From positions 1 to 18,314 of the forward strand of contig JAAENB010000744.1 of the NCBI GenBank assembly GCA_024224995.1: 18,314 bases of DNA, in the 5' to 3' direction. The notes below the pieces were generated by a model. It saw only the letters and a program-made list of their open reading frames with translations. It had not been told where the DNA came from and ran no database searches. This document shows positions 8,201 through 14,446 of this stretch, piece after piece; within the stretch, counting starts at the first letter, position 1, and every line of letters begins with the position of its first letter. The DNA is from a bacterium (lineage in GTDB: Bacteria > Spirochaetota > UBA4802 > UBA5550). The translations under genes and the position numbers were made by a program.

Positions 8201-8808
8201 TTGGCGGTGATTTTTACGACTATACAGAAAGAGATACGTATATTGATATTTTTATCGCTGATGTCTCAGGCCACGGGCTTTCCGCCGCGTTCCTTTCTCT
8301 TATAACTAAAATGGCCCTTGATTCTATCGAGGAAAGGACCATGACCAACCGCGTTCTTTCCCTGTTAAATGAAGTTATTTGCAGCTATTCGGTAAAAAGC
8401 AATTATGTTACCGCGTTTTTTTGCAGCATAGACAGGGATACCAATATGTTGAGGTATAGCAATGGCGGGCATTTACCGCCTATTTTATTCAGGAAAGAAG
8501 ATGAACAGTTCTTTGAACTGACGGCAAAAGGAAAACCCCTGGGCTGGTTTCCCAATATAGAAATGGAACAAAAAGAGATCCCCCTATTGCCCGGGGACCG
8601 GCTCATTTTCCATACCGACGGTATTACCGAATGCCTTAACAGGGATGAGCAATTATATGGTGAAGAGCGGTTCAGATCCTTTATCGCAAAGAACAGTCAT
8701 CTTTCCCCGGAAGTTTTCTCGCAAAAACTTATGGATGAGTTAAAAGAGTTTTCCGGGTCAAATAAATTTGATGACGATTTAACGCTTGTTCTCCTTGATA
8801 TTATATGA
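5227..8808 (+). CDS. Hybrid sensor histidine kinase with receiver and SpoIIE phosphatase domains
   Basis: The protein has 1193 aa. About seven hydrophobic segments fill residues 8-240, then a further TM lies at about 251-271. A predicted extracytoplasmic domain follows at about 272-433, then a TM at about 435-460 and HAMP at about 460-512. The kinase core follows: HisKA with H547 in ISHEIRTPL; the N box with N660 and N664; G1 DTGVGV at 692-697; and G2 GTGIGL at 722-727. A variable linker (about 765-820) leads to a receiver (about 823-942) with E829/D830, phospho-acceptor D872 in TDVMMP and K924 in TKP. The end is a SpoIIE phosphatase (about 955-1193) with GGDFYD at 993-998, DVSGHG at 1012-1017, NGGH at 1079-1082, HTDG with D1131 and FDDDLT near 1183. 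All catalytic motifs look intact, so a phosphorelay to D872 probably gates the phosphatase. The gap to the ankyrin gene is 78 bases with no terminator seen, so cotranscription is likely. The ribosome site is poor. Confidence 0.9.
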   Translation: MDNLLFTYYSIGNLTVLIVFIAIAVFFLFRQKKTTLTWIIFFLFAFNANTFFLFAWNYCVLAQIPVLYEYITFVFILASFVCCIQFAYHFPERIYKRESNIVLIITIICCIIIFWKYIFPFHDDAIMRYQSNFRVRPLDNPYGYGISLIILTTWWVGVHLRKAMALYHSTGRSSSGLYNPQRNFARAHRNFFFMAVIMFVTIISLALVMGELLSNTYFSLIYNTASLLAALLFIITYINYSGTATTFMTKLAGITFVFVMVLIGNISLVIMEEKEISYDTARLEETNRIKKDIINNITPGCGKDVVFIVSIPEENSFIHNKDYIFNMDLVYRRHKRFSVNILKEDIAKLRKFYGNASSAYYKSPEEILKLEQQYKKYLQSLQKEPWKGRTLFNYWGFFSEDAGELYIHYDFIHNARIYQVGFSYYEYRKYIHATAVKLIYITLISAFILIVIFPVFFYLNLIKPLHTLLGGVKEVENGELNTVVPVTYKDEIGYLSSSFNRMAQSIKDHTYNLEDMVKERTDELEIANEKLKEHNRLKSNFFANISHEIRTPLTLILSPIESVLLGDSEMETGKEFFETIQRNAIRLLRLVNNLLDFSKIEAGKMTLDIRAVDIVPVIENYMKVIEPAARSKGIALDFIPFDDSINLFVDMKKIDTIFMNILSNALKFTQKSGSINVQITDNDDSCSIEFLDTGVGVPPGKEESIFDRFGQADSSSTRQFEGTGIGLALAKEFIVMHKGTITVKSRHIDEHPQDHGSLFTVTLLKGWKHLEDSKGFEGPGKEPFEEHRFAGMREMNDVAGSVYGSKDEDLPAPTMPAKQASANSILIVEDNSDMRTFLKLLLKDYYALNFAVNGEEGFKAAQHIKPDLIITDVMMPVMNGYDMTKKLKEDSELARIPVIMLTARTEITHKIEGLEYGADDYVTKPFNSRELLTRIRLLLKTYEYQKIIFERNIEIEEELETAKLIEQKLLPQRTPELPGYNPYFLYLPMDKVGGDFYDYTERDTYIDIFIADVSGHGLSAAFLSLITKMALDSIEERTMTNRVLSLLNEVICSYSVKSNYVTAFFCSIDRDTNMLRYSNGGHLPPILFRKEDEQFFELTAKGKPLGWFPNIEMEQKEIPLLPGDRLIFHTDGITECLNRDEQLYGEERFRSFIAKNSHLSPEVFSQKLMDELKEFSGSNKFDDDLTLVLLDII

Positions 8809-8837
8809 GTGTACAATGTTTTATTCTGTTATATTAA

Positions 8838-8858
8838 GATCAAAACTTAATTTTGATT
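8838..8858 (+). terminator. Weak candidate terminator after the hybrid kinase gene
   Basis: ATCAAAA at 8839-8845 pairs with TTTTGAT at 8851-8857 around a 5-base loop, 30 bases after the stop codon. The stem is AT-only apart from one C-G pair, and the following T-run is short. The position is right but the structure is weak. Confidence 0.25.
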
Positions 8859-9055
8859 CGTTTTCATGCCGGTCCAGGCAATGGGAAATATTTTTATATT
8901 GACGAACAAAATAATAGATGCTAATTTATGTTTACATACAAGATGAGTGAGACTGCTGCCCCACGGAAAATTTGGGTTATGGAATTTAGGCCCGGCAACT
9001 GAAAAGGGCACTTCGACAGGTACAGGAAATTCCTGGGAAAAAAGTCAGTATTAAT

Positions 9056-9648
9056 TTATTCTACATTGATAATATCAAGAAGTTCTAACGTATCACTATA
9101 AATTTGATCAAATGTTACATCATTATAAATTGAATCTTGCAGCAGTGTGTTTGCCACCTGCCCTTCAAAATCACGAGAGTGAAAGTTTTTAACCTTTTCG
9201 CTTTCAATAAATTTTGTTAATTTTATATCCATATTTTTTATCGAAAAACATTTTTTTATCGCCTTTTGAATTAATGCCTTATTTTTTTCTGTTATTTTTT
9301 TCTTGTAATAAAGATTGTATAATACAAAAATATCATAAAAGTCTTTTGGTCTTGGTTTTTTATATTCAGCTAAAGTAAATTCTTCCTTTGTCATTACATA
9401 AGGATTTTCACTTGTTGAATTATAATTTTCTATCCATTGGGTTTTAAATAATTCCAAATCTACAGGGAACGATGGTGAAGAAAACGAAAAATCAACATCA
9501 CTTGAAGTCCTTGCCTCTTTAGCTTTTCCAAGGGATTCAAGGTGAAGCTTTATTGCTTGTCCTCCTTTGATGATGTAGTTGTAGTATCTAAAACTTTCAG
9601 AAGAGAATCAAGAAAGTTGGGAAGTATCTTCTCGAATAGTGGTGTCAT
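9056..9648 (-). pseudogene. AbiEii-type nucleotidyltransferase toxin, split by a frameshift
   Basis: The minus-strand ATG at 9648 lies 9 bases after the stop of the antitoxin-like gene, as expected for the second gene of an AbiE-type operon. It gives MTPLFEKILPNFLDSLLK and then runs out of frame to a TAA at 9552-9550. The rest of the protein continues in the frame shifted by -1. That frame is open from 9607 to the TAA at 9058-9056 and begins SESFRYYNYIIKGGQAI. It holds the nucleotidyltransferase signature (KGGQAI, then SDVDFSF with the DxD metal-binding pair) and the downstream RPKDFYDIFVL motif typical of AbiEii/DUF1814 proteins. No start codon exists in the second frame ahead of these motifs. 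The joined product would be about 196 aa. No slippery heptamer is visible at the junction (about 9607-9586), so a disabling indel or a sequencing error is more likely than programmed frameshifting. Confidence 0.75.
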
Positions 9649-9657
9649 AATTAAACC

Positions 9658-10497
9658 TCAAATAAATCTTTTAGAAACGTATAGATTCCATTTTTTATTC
9701 CACACCCTTCTTTCTCCATCCCCCATAAACATATGAAATTGCATATTATAATCAATCATTTTTTCCCATTTTCTTAAATATTTTTGCGAAACACCCGCTT
9801 TTTCCATCCAGTATCCAATTGCATTTGCATATGGATAAATCAGATCTAATTCTTTGTAGATTTTGTACATCAAATCCAGATCTAAATTTAAGAACTGGTC
9901 AATTCCCGCATCCCAGACAATATCTGCCCCGCCAAAATAATGATAATTGATCAATGATTCAATTATTAGTCTTTCTTCAACATAGGTTTCTGTGTAATCC
10001 GGCAGCTCAGCTATTTCACTTAATAACCGAAAGTGTTGTTGTTTATACTTTTTTATTACCTGCCCGTTAAGAATCATTATTTCATAATCATTGTACTTAA
10101 ACCGCAATCGGGAAGCTTTTTTGGGCTTAAACGCTACTTTTTGCAAAACATCATTCACAATAGGAGAGTTAGTTTTTTTAAAAAGATTTCTTTTCCAGTT
10201 AACATGAATAATTGTTGGGATATATTCAGTCCAACCCAAAAAAGCAAAAACAAGATAACCGGTTAGAAAAGATTTCTTCTTTAAGCTCAACGCTATGTCA
10301 AAAGCATTTGGCGATCCAGGATTAAGGCTGGTGTCATGGTATAGCTTTTCCGGGAGGTTGTGTATCTTTGAATTTATTTTTAATTCATGTATAGAGTCTC
10401 TTTTCTTGAGAAAAGAGTTCGTCTTGCCTTTATAGTCATACTTTTCCTTTAAGTATGACGGCAGGTCTCTATTTGAAAGAAGTCTATTTTTAAGCAT
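9658..10497 (-). CDS. AbiEi-like antitoxin (type IV toxin-antitoxin)
   Basis: The protein has 279 aa when started at the ATG at 10497. That start follows the promoter at the right distance and has an AGGT-type ribosome site six bases upstream. An upstream in-frame start would place coding sequence across the operator palindrome and is less likely. The middle part (YLVFAFLGWTEYIPTIIHV) and the C-terminal part (YPYANAIGYWMEKAGV) resemble AbiEi/DUF6088-like antitoxins. The strongest support is context: a nucleotidyltransferase-type toxin gene begins 9 bases downstream and a perfect palindrome covers the promoter. Antitoxins of this family neutralise the toxin and repress their own operon by binding inverted repeats. 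The gene is distinctly AT-rich and Lys/Ile/Asn-rich compared with its neighbours, suggesting acquisition. The N-terminal winged-helix domain is not obvious by eye, so the family name is moderately sure. Confidence 0.6.
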   Translation of the reverse strand: MLKNRLLSNRDLPSYLKEKYDYKGKTNSFLKKRDSIHELKINSKIHNLPEKLYHDTSLNPGSPNAFDIALSLKKKSFLTGYLVFAFLGWTEYIPTIIHVNWKRNLFKKTNSPIVNDVLQKVAFKPKKASRLRFKYNDYEIMILNGQVIKKYKQQHFRLLSEIAELPDYTETYVEERLIIESLINYHYFGGADIVWDAGIDQFLNLDLDLMYKIYKELDLIYPYANAIGYWMEKAGVSQKYLRKWEKMIDYNMQFHMFMGDGERRVWNKKWNLYVSKRFI

Positions 10498-10504
10498 TTG
10501 AATA

Positions 10505-10536
10505 CCTGTTATATTGTACATGTACAATATAACAGG
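10505..10536. promoter_or_regulatory. Perfect 32-bp palindromic operator of the AbiE-like operon
   Basis: The left arm CCTGTTATATTGTACA (10505-10520) is the exact reverse complement of the right arm (10521-10536), with no spacer. It lies 8 to 39 bases upstream of the antitoxin-like ATG and contains the promoter -10 box in one arm, with the expected transcription start near its centre. A dimer bound here would block RNA polymerase. Its symmetry and position point to an autoregulatory operator. Confidence 0.75.
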
Positions 10537-10554
10537 AAATATGGTAAAAGTCAA
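10526..10554 (-). promoter_or_regulatory. Sigma-70-type promoter of the AbiE-like operon
   Basis: On the minus strand TTGACT at 10554-10549 is followed after exactly 17 bases by TATATT at 10531-10526. Transcription would start near 10519, about 22 bases before the ATG at 10497. The -10 box is inside the palindrome at 10505-10536. Confidence 0.65.
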
Positions 10555-10769
10555 GAAAGAAAGTTATTATCTTATACTTATGGAGCATCAGGTTGTCAAT
10601 GTTTTTATGAAACAGATCATACCAGCCCCTTTGAATCACGCATAGCAATTGTTGCTGCAGGCGAACATCATCCCAGGTATGGGACCCTTGATCGCGTAAT
10701 GGGATGTCATTTAAAAACCGGTTTTAAGAAATAAAAATTTTAATATTTTGATATTTTTTTATACAAAAC
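10555..10769. other. Intergenic stretch with a possible decayed coding remnant
   Basis: Between the AbiE-like promoter and the tetR promoter there is no confident gene. One plus-strand frame is open across here and ends at the TAA at 10732-10734. Its last 50 or so codons (about 10580-10731) read like protein: GASGCQCFYETDHTSPFESR, then IAIVAAGEHHPRYG. The frame has no start codon with a ribosome site, and its upstream part runs through the palindrome. It may be the tail of a gene disrupted when the toxin-antitoxin cassette inserted, or chance. I do not recognise a family. Confidence 0.25.
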
Positions 10770-10798
10770 TTGACTTTTTTAACTTATCTTGTTATATT
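10770..10798 (+). promoter_or_regulatory. Sigma-70-type promoter of tetR
   Basis: TTGACT at 10770-10775 and TATATT at 10793-10798 are separated by 17 bases. The predicted start (near 10805) falls on the candidate operator at 10803-10820, and the ATG is at 10826. Confidence 0.7.
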
Positions 10799-10802
10799 TA
10801 AA

Positions 10803-10820
10803 CTAACGAACGGTAGGTAG
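10803..10820 (+). promoter_or_regulatory. Candidate TetR operator, site 1
   Basis: CTAACGAACGGTAGGTAG overlaps the predicted transcription start and ribosome-binding region of tetR. It matches the site at 11442-11459 in 16 of 18 positions. The inner part is an imperfect inverted repeat (CTAAC, GAAC, GGTAG). The position fits autorepression. Confidence 0.65.
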
Positions 10821-10825
10821 GGCGA

Positions 10826-11422
10826 ATGGAAACCAGGGAAAGAATTATAAAAACCGTATTAAAGCATGTCTGTTTATCCGGTTATAAAGATGTGAGTCTT
10901 TCGGATGTAGCCGGGGAAGTAGGAATTGCCAAAGCAAGCCTCTATCATCATTTTAAAGGAAAGGATGATATCTTTCTGGAGGTAATTAACTACTTTTTTA
11001 GTCTCTGGGGCAAATGGATCTCTGACATATTCACAAAAAACAATGATCTTAAGACCTGTCTTTTAAAAATGCTTACGTCGTACGATAAAATGGACGCTGA
11101 ATTACAAGAGATATTAAATTCTTCCGAAGAATTCAGGTTTGGGGTATATTACCTGGTCTTTGATTCCATCAGGCTATTTCCTCAATTTGGTGAAATTTTT
11201 GCCAAAAACAATGAAGAAATGGCTAAAGTCTTCTATATAATGGTGCAAGAAGCGCACGCCGCGGGATTGATAAAAAAAGAAATTAGCTTTATATCAGTGT
11301 TTTCTATTGCGGGCGCATTAATAGAAGGAATAAATATTTTTCGTGTTCTGGACAAGAGTATTGATCCCAATGAAATGGGAAAACGCTGTTTTGATATTAT
11401 CTGGGATGGAATGAAAGCTTAG
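10826..11422 (+). CDS. TetR/AcrR-family transcriptional regulator
   Basis: The 198-aa length is typical for the family. Residues 1-50 form the DNA-binding domain: ERIIKTVLKHVCLSGYKDVS, then the helix-turn-helix SLSDVAGEVGIAKASLYHHF at about 24-43, ending in the family's conserved YHHFKGKDDIFLEV. The remaining, all-helical part is the ligand-binding and dimerisation domain and has diverged, so the effector cannot be named. The gene is preceded by its own promoter and an 18-base candidate operator at the start site. A nearly identical site precedes the amidohydrolase gene, whose ATG is 63 bases after the tetR stop. The simplest reading is a local repressor controlling itself and the amidohydrolase. 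The start at 10826 has a short GGTAGGG-type ribosome site that overlaps the operator. Confidence 0.9.
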   Translation: METRERIIKTVLKHVCLSGYKDVSLSDVAGEVGIAKASLYHHFKGKDDIFLEVINYFFSLWGKWISDIFTKNNDLKTCLLKMLTSYDKMDAELQEILNSSEEFRFGVYYLVFDSIRLFPQFGEIFAKNNEEMAKVFYIMVQEAHAAGLIKKEISFISVFSIAGALIEGINIFRVLDKSIDPNEMGKRCFDIIWDGMKA

Positions 11423-11441
11423 TTTTTTTTGGGCCCCTGCC

Positions 11442-11459
11442 CTACCGAAAGGTAGGTAG
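11442..11459 (+). promoter_or_regulatory. Candidate TetR operator, site 2
   Basis: CTACCGAAAGGTAGGTAG contains a perfect inverted repeat, CTACC and GGTAG around GAAA. It lies between tetR and the amidohydrolase gene, 26 bases upstream of the latter's ATG and directly next to a -10-like TAAAAT at 11461-11466. No good -35 box was found, so it may control an internal promoter or readthrough from tetR. Confidence 0.65.
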
Positions 11460-11484
11460 TTAAAATAACACAAAGGAGAGAACG

Positions 11485-13005
11485 ATGAAAAAAACAGGTC
11501 TTGCGAAGTTTGGTGAAAATCTTGGGAAAATGGCTAATGTTAAGTTCAAGGATTATGAATACAAAAGAGAATCCTTTGCTCCGTGGGAGCTCTCGGAAAA
11601 AGATCAATATATTATCTATAATATAAATATTATAGATGTTAAGAACGGTTCCTTGAAAAAAGAAAACGCGATTCTCATTTCCGAAAGAAGAATTCAAAAG
11701 CTCCTCTTTTTTAAAGATGTAAATTCATTAAAAGAAAAGTACAACGTAAGCAGGTACATTGATGGTGAATCAAAATATCTCATTCCCGGCTTAAGCGACA
11801 TTCACGCGCACCTGGCAAACATCAGTGAGTTTAAAATGTCGTTAAAAGACTTTTATTATCATGATGCCCAGCGAATGAAAAACTGTGAAACCGCTTTAAA
11901 GCATGGCTGTACCTTTATTCGAAATAGCGGCGGTGCCTATGATATGGTGAGCCAGTTAAAAGAAGAAATTGAAAACGATAGATTATTGGGTCCCAGGATT
12001 ATGCCCAGCTATGAAGTGCTTACTCCAAAAGGCGGCATGTGGGATATTAATCCAGTGGTGAATAAACTGAGCGCCATGATCTTCGGTGGAAAGGTCCTGA
12101 ATTATTTTAATGACATTGAAGATATAAAAAAGCATATTGATAAACAAATTCTCCTGGGTTCACAGAGTATAAAAATATACCTGGAAGAGATGCCTATCTA
12201 CGGCGGCAAAGAAGATACCAGGTTTAATATGTTTTCCAATGAAACTGTTTCTTTAATCCGGGATTACGCCAATGAGAAAAACAAGCTTCTGGAATCCCAT
12301 GCCATGTTCATAAAAGGCGCTCGCAAAGCAATACAGGGACAGGTTAATAGTATTGCTCATTTAACTGTTGATCAATCCTATAATAGTAATGATACAAAGC
12401 AGATGGCCGATAACAATGTAGCAATTGTGCCTACTCTCAGTATTGGCGGTTTACTTTCAATGAACTTTGGCGGCCCCCAGCATGATGAGGTTCTCTTTTA
12501 TCAATCAATGATGAAAAATAAAATACGGGAAATAATTCAAGAAGCCACAATTCCCGAACTAAGAAAATGTTCAACCGGTTTCTCCGATTTTGTTCTTGAA
12601 GAAAAAGCCGTGAAAAAAATGCCCGAAGTTGGGCTGGTACATAAAGAGCGGGTTTTAGGTTTTGCTAAAAATGCTCCTGAAAGTTTTAAGAATTTTTTGG
12701 ATGCCGGTGTAAAAATTGGAATGGGTACCGATGGCGGAACAGGGTTAACGTTTTCCGGATGCCTGGCTCCGGAGTTTGAAGGGTATAAGCGGTATGGCAT
12801 GTCTTGCGCGGATATTTTGAGGAGCGCGACGTTGACAAATATGGAAATTCTTAAACTTGACCATGAGTTTGGAAGTATTGATGAAGGCAAATACGCGGAT
12901 ATGGTTCTTTTGAATAAAAACCCATTGGAAAGCATTGATGCCGTATCACAGGTTTCAAAAGTTTTTAAAGATGGAAAGCTCTATGTTGATAATGAAGTTA
13001 AATAA
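11485..13005 (+). CDS. Metal-dependent amidohydrolase (imidazolonepropionase/prolidase-like)
   Basis: The 506-aa protein belongs to the amidohydrolase superfamily. A small beta domain formed by both ends (about 40-100 and 445-506) flanks a TIM barrel. Metal ligands are visible: H107 and H109 in DIHAH, K230 in QSIKIYLEE (the likely carboxylated bridging lysine), H272 in ESHAMF, H292 in IAHLTVD and D416 in GMGTDGG. This full binuclear set (HxH, K, H, H, D) matches the Xaa-Pro dipeptidase/imidazolonepropionase-type subgroup. The closing region GSIDEGKYADMVLLNKNPLE is the usual C-terminal signature. No signal peptide is seen, so it is cytoplasmic. The substrate is probably a cyclic amide, lactone or peptide but cannot be named. 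The ribosome site AAGGAGAG is strong. The preceding TetR and its operator suggest induction by the substrate or a related compound. About 40 N-terminal residues precede the first beta strand and are of unknown role. Confidence 0.85.
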   Translation: MKKTGLAKFGENLGKMANVKFKDYEYKRESFAPWELSEKDQYIIYNINIIDVKNGSLKKENAILISERRIQKLLFFKDVNSLKEKYNVSRYIDGESKYLIPGLSDIHAHLANISEFKMSLKDFYYHDAQRMKNCETALKHGCTFIRNSGGAYDMVSQLKEEIENDRLLGPRIMPSYEVLTPKGGMWDINPVVNKLSAMIFGGKVLNYFNDIEDIKKHIDKQILLGSQSIKIYLEEMPIYGGKEDTRFNMFSNETVSLIRDYANEKNKLLESHAMFIKGARKAIQGQVNSIAHLTVDQSYNSNDTKQMADNNVAIVPTLSIGGLLSMNFGGPQHDEVLFYQSMMKNKIREIIQEATIPELRKCSTGFSDFVLEEKAVKKMPEVGLVHKERVLGFAKNAPESFKNFLDAGVKIGMGTDGGTGLTFSGCLAPEFEGYKRYGMSCADILRSATLTNMEILKLDHEFGSIDEGKYADMVLLNKNPLESIDAVSQVSKVFKDGKLYVDNEVK

Positions 13006-13013
13006 AATAATCC

Positions 13014-13042
13014 TTGCTTTAAACCGGTAAAACAGCTACACT
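13014..13042 (+). promoter_or_regulatory. Possible promoter of the SH3b lipoprotein gene
   Basis: TTGCTT at 13014-13019 and TACACT at 13037-13042 have a 17-base spacer, leaving about 33 bases of leader before the ATG at 13082. Each box matches four of six consensus bases, so this is only a candidate. Confidence 0.35.
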
Positions 13043-13081
13043 AATCGTATTACCTGTTACCCATAAAAAACATAAGCAAAA

Positions 13082-14149
13082 ATGAAAAAAAGTAAAGCAG
13101 ACTCAATACCGCGCCTCAAAATAATATCTTTTATAATTGTATCTCTTGTGATTACAATGTCTGCGGGTTGCAAAAAAGAGAAAAAAGAGGAAGAAAAGAC
13201 CCGGATAAAGAATTCTGATATCGATAAATATGTTTATGCTTCTGTCTTAAATATGAGAGAAAAACCCGCAGTAAAAAGTAAGTTACTGGCAGCCCTGCCC
13301 CACGGCTCCGGGGTAACAATACTTAAAACCGGGCAAAAGATAGAGAAAATCGCCGGAGTACCGGGGAGCTGGACAGAAGTGAAATATAAAAACTACCGGG
13401 GATGGGTCTTTGGCGGATTTCTTACAGCCACGAAACCGGCAAAAAATATAAACTCCTTTAATGAGTATCATCTCGGTTTTTCGGACCGCAACATTCTGTT
13501 TACCAAAGAAATGGCCGCGCAATACAAAATAAAAACGATAACCGAATACAGCAAGGAAGAGCAAAAAAAAATCTTTAAAACAGACTACAATAAGAAGGGC
13601 CAGGTGGTTAAAAAAATCTCGTATGGAGCCAAAAAGCCCCAGGCCCGGGATATACAATATGATAAAAAAGGAAGAGTAATACGGATCGGGAAAAAGAAAA
13701 TAGCAAAGCTTATACTTGATGAGAATAATTGTATTCATGGTAAGTATGATTCCTCATTTTGTTTTGACTCGAACGGAAGGATGATACGATTTGATGGCGG
13801 TGGTCCCGGATTTGGTGAGATGTGGCAATATAATAACTACTATCAACTGGTTAAACATAGCTCCTCTACTGATTATGCTCCCATAGAGACTTCCTATTAT
13901 TATAAGCAAAACCGGCTTTTGCGAACAAAAACCGTTTCAAAAAGATCACTGAGTGAGCGTATTGCCTGGTCCTGTGAAACGGAATATAGCTATTCCGGAG
14001 AACTGCCGGACTCAAAAAAATCAGATTGCGGAAATGAAAAAAAATTAAAAAACAAAAAGATAATTTTATACCGATATACTTTTTTGACTCAGAGAGGCCT
14101 CTATAATAAACCTTTGATTAATATTGGAGCAGAGCCCCTGCCCCGCTAA
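13082..14149 (+). CDS. Lipoprotein with bacterial SH3 domain and YD-like repeats
   Basis: The 355-aa protein starts with a basic, hydrophobic signal ending in the lipobox MSAGC, so C30 would be lipidated and the protein anchored outside the cytoplasmic membrane. A charged Lys/Glu spacer follows. Residues about 48-118 look like an SH3b domain: YVYASVLNMREKPAVKSKLL, then GSGVTILKTG, and a WTEVKYKNYRGWVFGGFLTA end. Residues about 160-260 hold several short YD/Rhs-like units (DYNKKGQVVKKISYG, QYDKKGRVIRIGKKK, FDSNGRMIRFDG), and the C-terminal third is Lys/Ser/Tyr-rich without a recognised domain. SH3b domains in secreted proteins often bind cell-wall material. The gene is alone between the amidohydrolase and the repeat block, with a weak ribosome site. 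The specific role is unknown. Confidence 0.8.
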   Translation: MKKSKADSIPRLKIISFIIVSLVITMSAGCKKEKKEEEKTRIKNSDIDKYVYASVLNMREKPAVKSKLLAALPHGSGVTILKTGQKIEKIAGVPGSWTEVKYKNYRGWVFGGFLTATKPAKNINSFNEYHLGFSDRNILFTKEMAAQYKIKTITEYSKEEQKKIFKTDYNKKGQVVKKISYGAKKPQARDIQYDKKGRVIRIGKKKIAKLILDENNCIHGKYDSSFCFDSNGRMIRFDGGGPGFGEMWQYNNYYQLVKHSSSTDYAPIETSYYYKQNRLLRTKTVSKRSLSERIAWSCETEYSYSGELPDSKKSDCGNEKKLKNKKIILYRYTFLTQRGLYNKPLINIGAEPLPR

Positions 14150-14188
14150 TGTTTCCTCTCTGTACGCGCGAGGGATATGCAGGGTTTA

Positions 14189-14211
14189 GTCCCGATTCTT
14201 TTCATCGGGAC
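14189..14211. repeat. Hairpin within the GC-rich repeat block
   Basis: GTCCCGAT at 14189-14196 pairs perfectly with ATCGGGAC at 14204-14211 around a seven-base loop. It lies 40 bases after the lipoprotein stop. No T-run follows, so it is not a standard intrinsic terminator but may stabilise or attenuate the transcript. Confidence 0.5.
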
Positions 14212-14235
14212 CGGAGCGAACGCGGAGCCCGGAGA

Positions 14236-14260
14236 AGCCCGGCCCGCAGGGCGCGCCCAA
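14236..14260 (-). repeat. 25-bp GC-rich interspersed element, copy 2
   Basis: Read on the minus strand, this matches the element at 885-909 in 24 of 25 bases, including the internal GGGCGCGCCC self-complementary core. The inverted copies are about 13.3 kb apart, both in non-coding DNA. Confidence 0.7.
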
Positions 14261-14446
14261 CATCCAATTTTTTCAATTTATTCATAAAAAAAGCTTGACT
14301 CACAGACCCCTCTTTTGCCAGATGAAACATGGACACGCGAAAGTTATTTGTATAGTTTTTCTTGATTAAGCCCCTGATAAACTATATTCAGGAGTCCGTA
14401 GTGATGAAATAGCCCCCGGTAAAATTTTGCTCAGGAGTTAACAGTT

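Larger units (their letters stand above)
14150..14446. other. Intergenic stretch with the second GC-rich repeat block
   Basis: No gene is seen in this gap. It carries a GC-rich repeat block (about 14165-14262) containing a hairpin and the second copy of the 25-base element, then AT-rich DNA, and finally a good ribosome site AGGAG (14433-14437) nine bases before the ATG at 14447. An earlier AGGAG at 14390-14394 precedes a three-codon frame, GTG ATG AAA TAG at 14401-14412, which could be chance. No convincing -35/-10 pair for the oxidoreductase gene was found: the best, TTGATT to TATATT, has a spacer of only 15. Confidence 0.6.

Noticed and set aside
8899..9002. TTGACG/17/TAATTT promoter-like boxes followed by a 24-codon frame from the ATG at 8928
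   Set aside because: The frame has no ribosome site, starts directly after the -10 box and resembles nothing; possibly an antisense RNA, but unsupported.
9580..9610. Programmed -1 frameshifting in the nucleotidyltransferase gene
   Set aside because: No X-XXY-YYZ slippery heptamer or clear downstream pseudoknot is visible; an indel is simpler.
10498..10554. 19-residue N-terminal extension of the AbiEi-like protein
   Set aside because: It would make the promoter and operator palindrome coding; the ATG at 10497 has a ribosome site and suits the predicted transcript start.
14401..14412. Three-codon leader peptide upstream of the oxidoreductase gene
   Set aside because: Although AGGAG precedes it, such a short frame is easily due to chance and no attenuator structure accompanies it.
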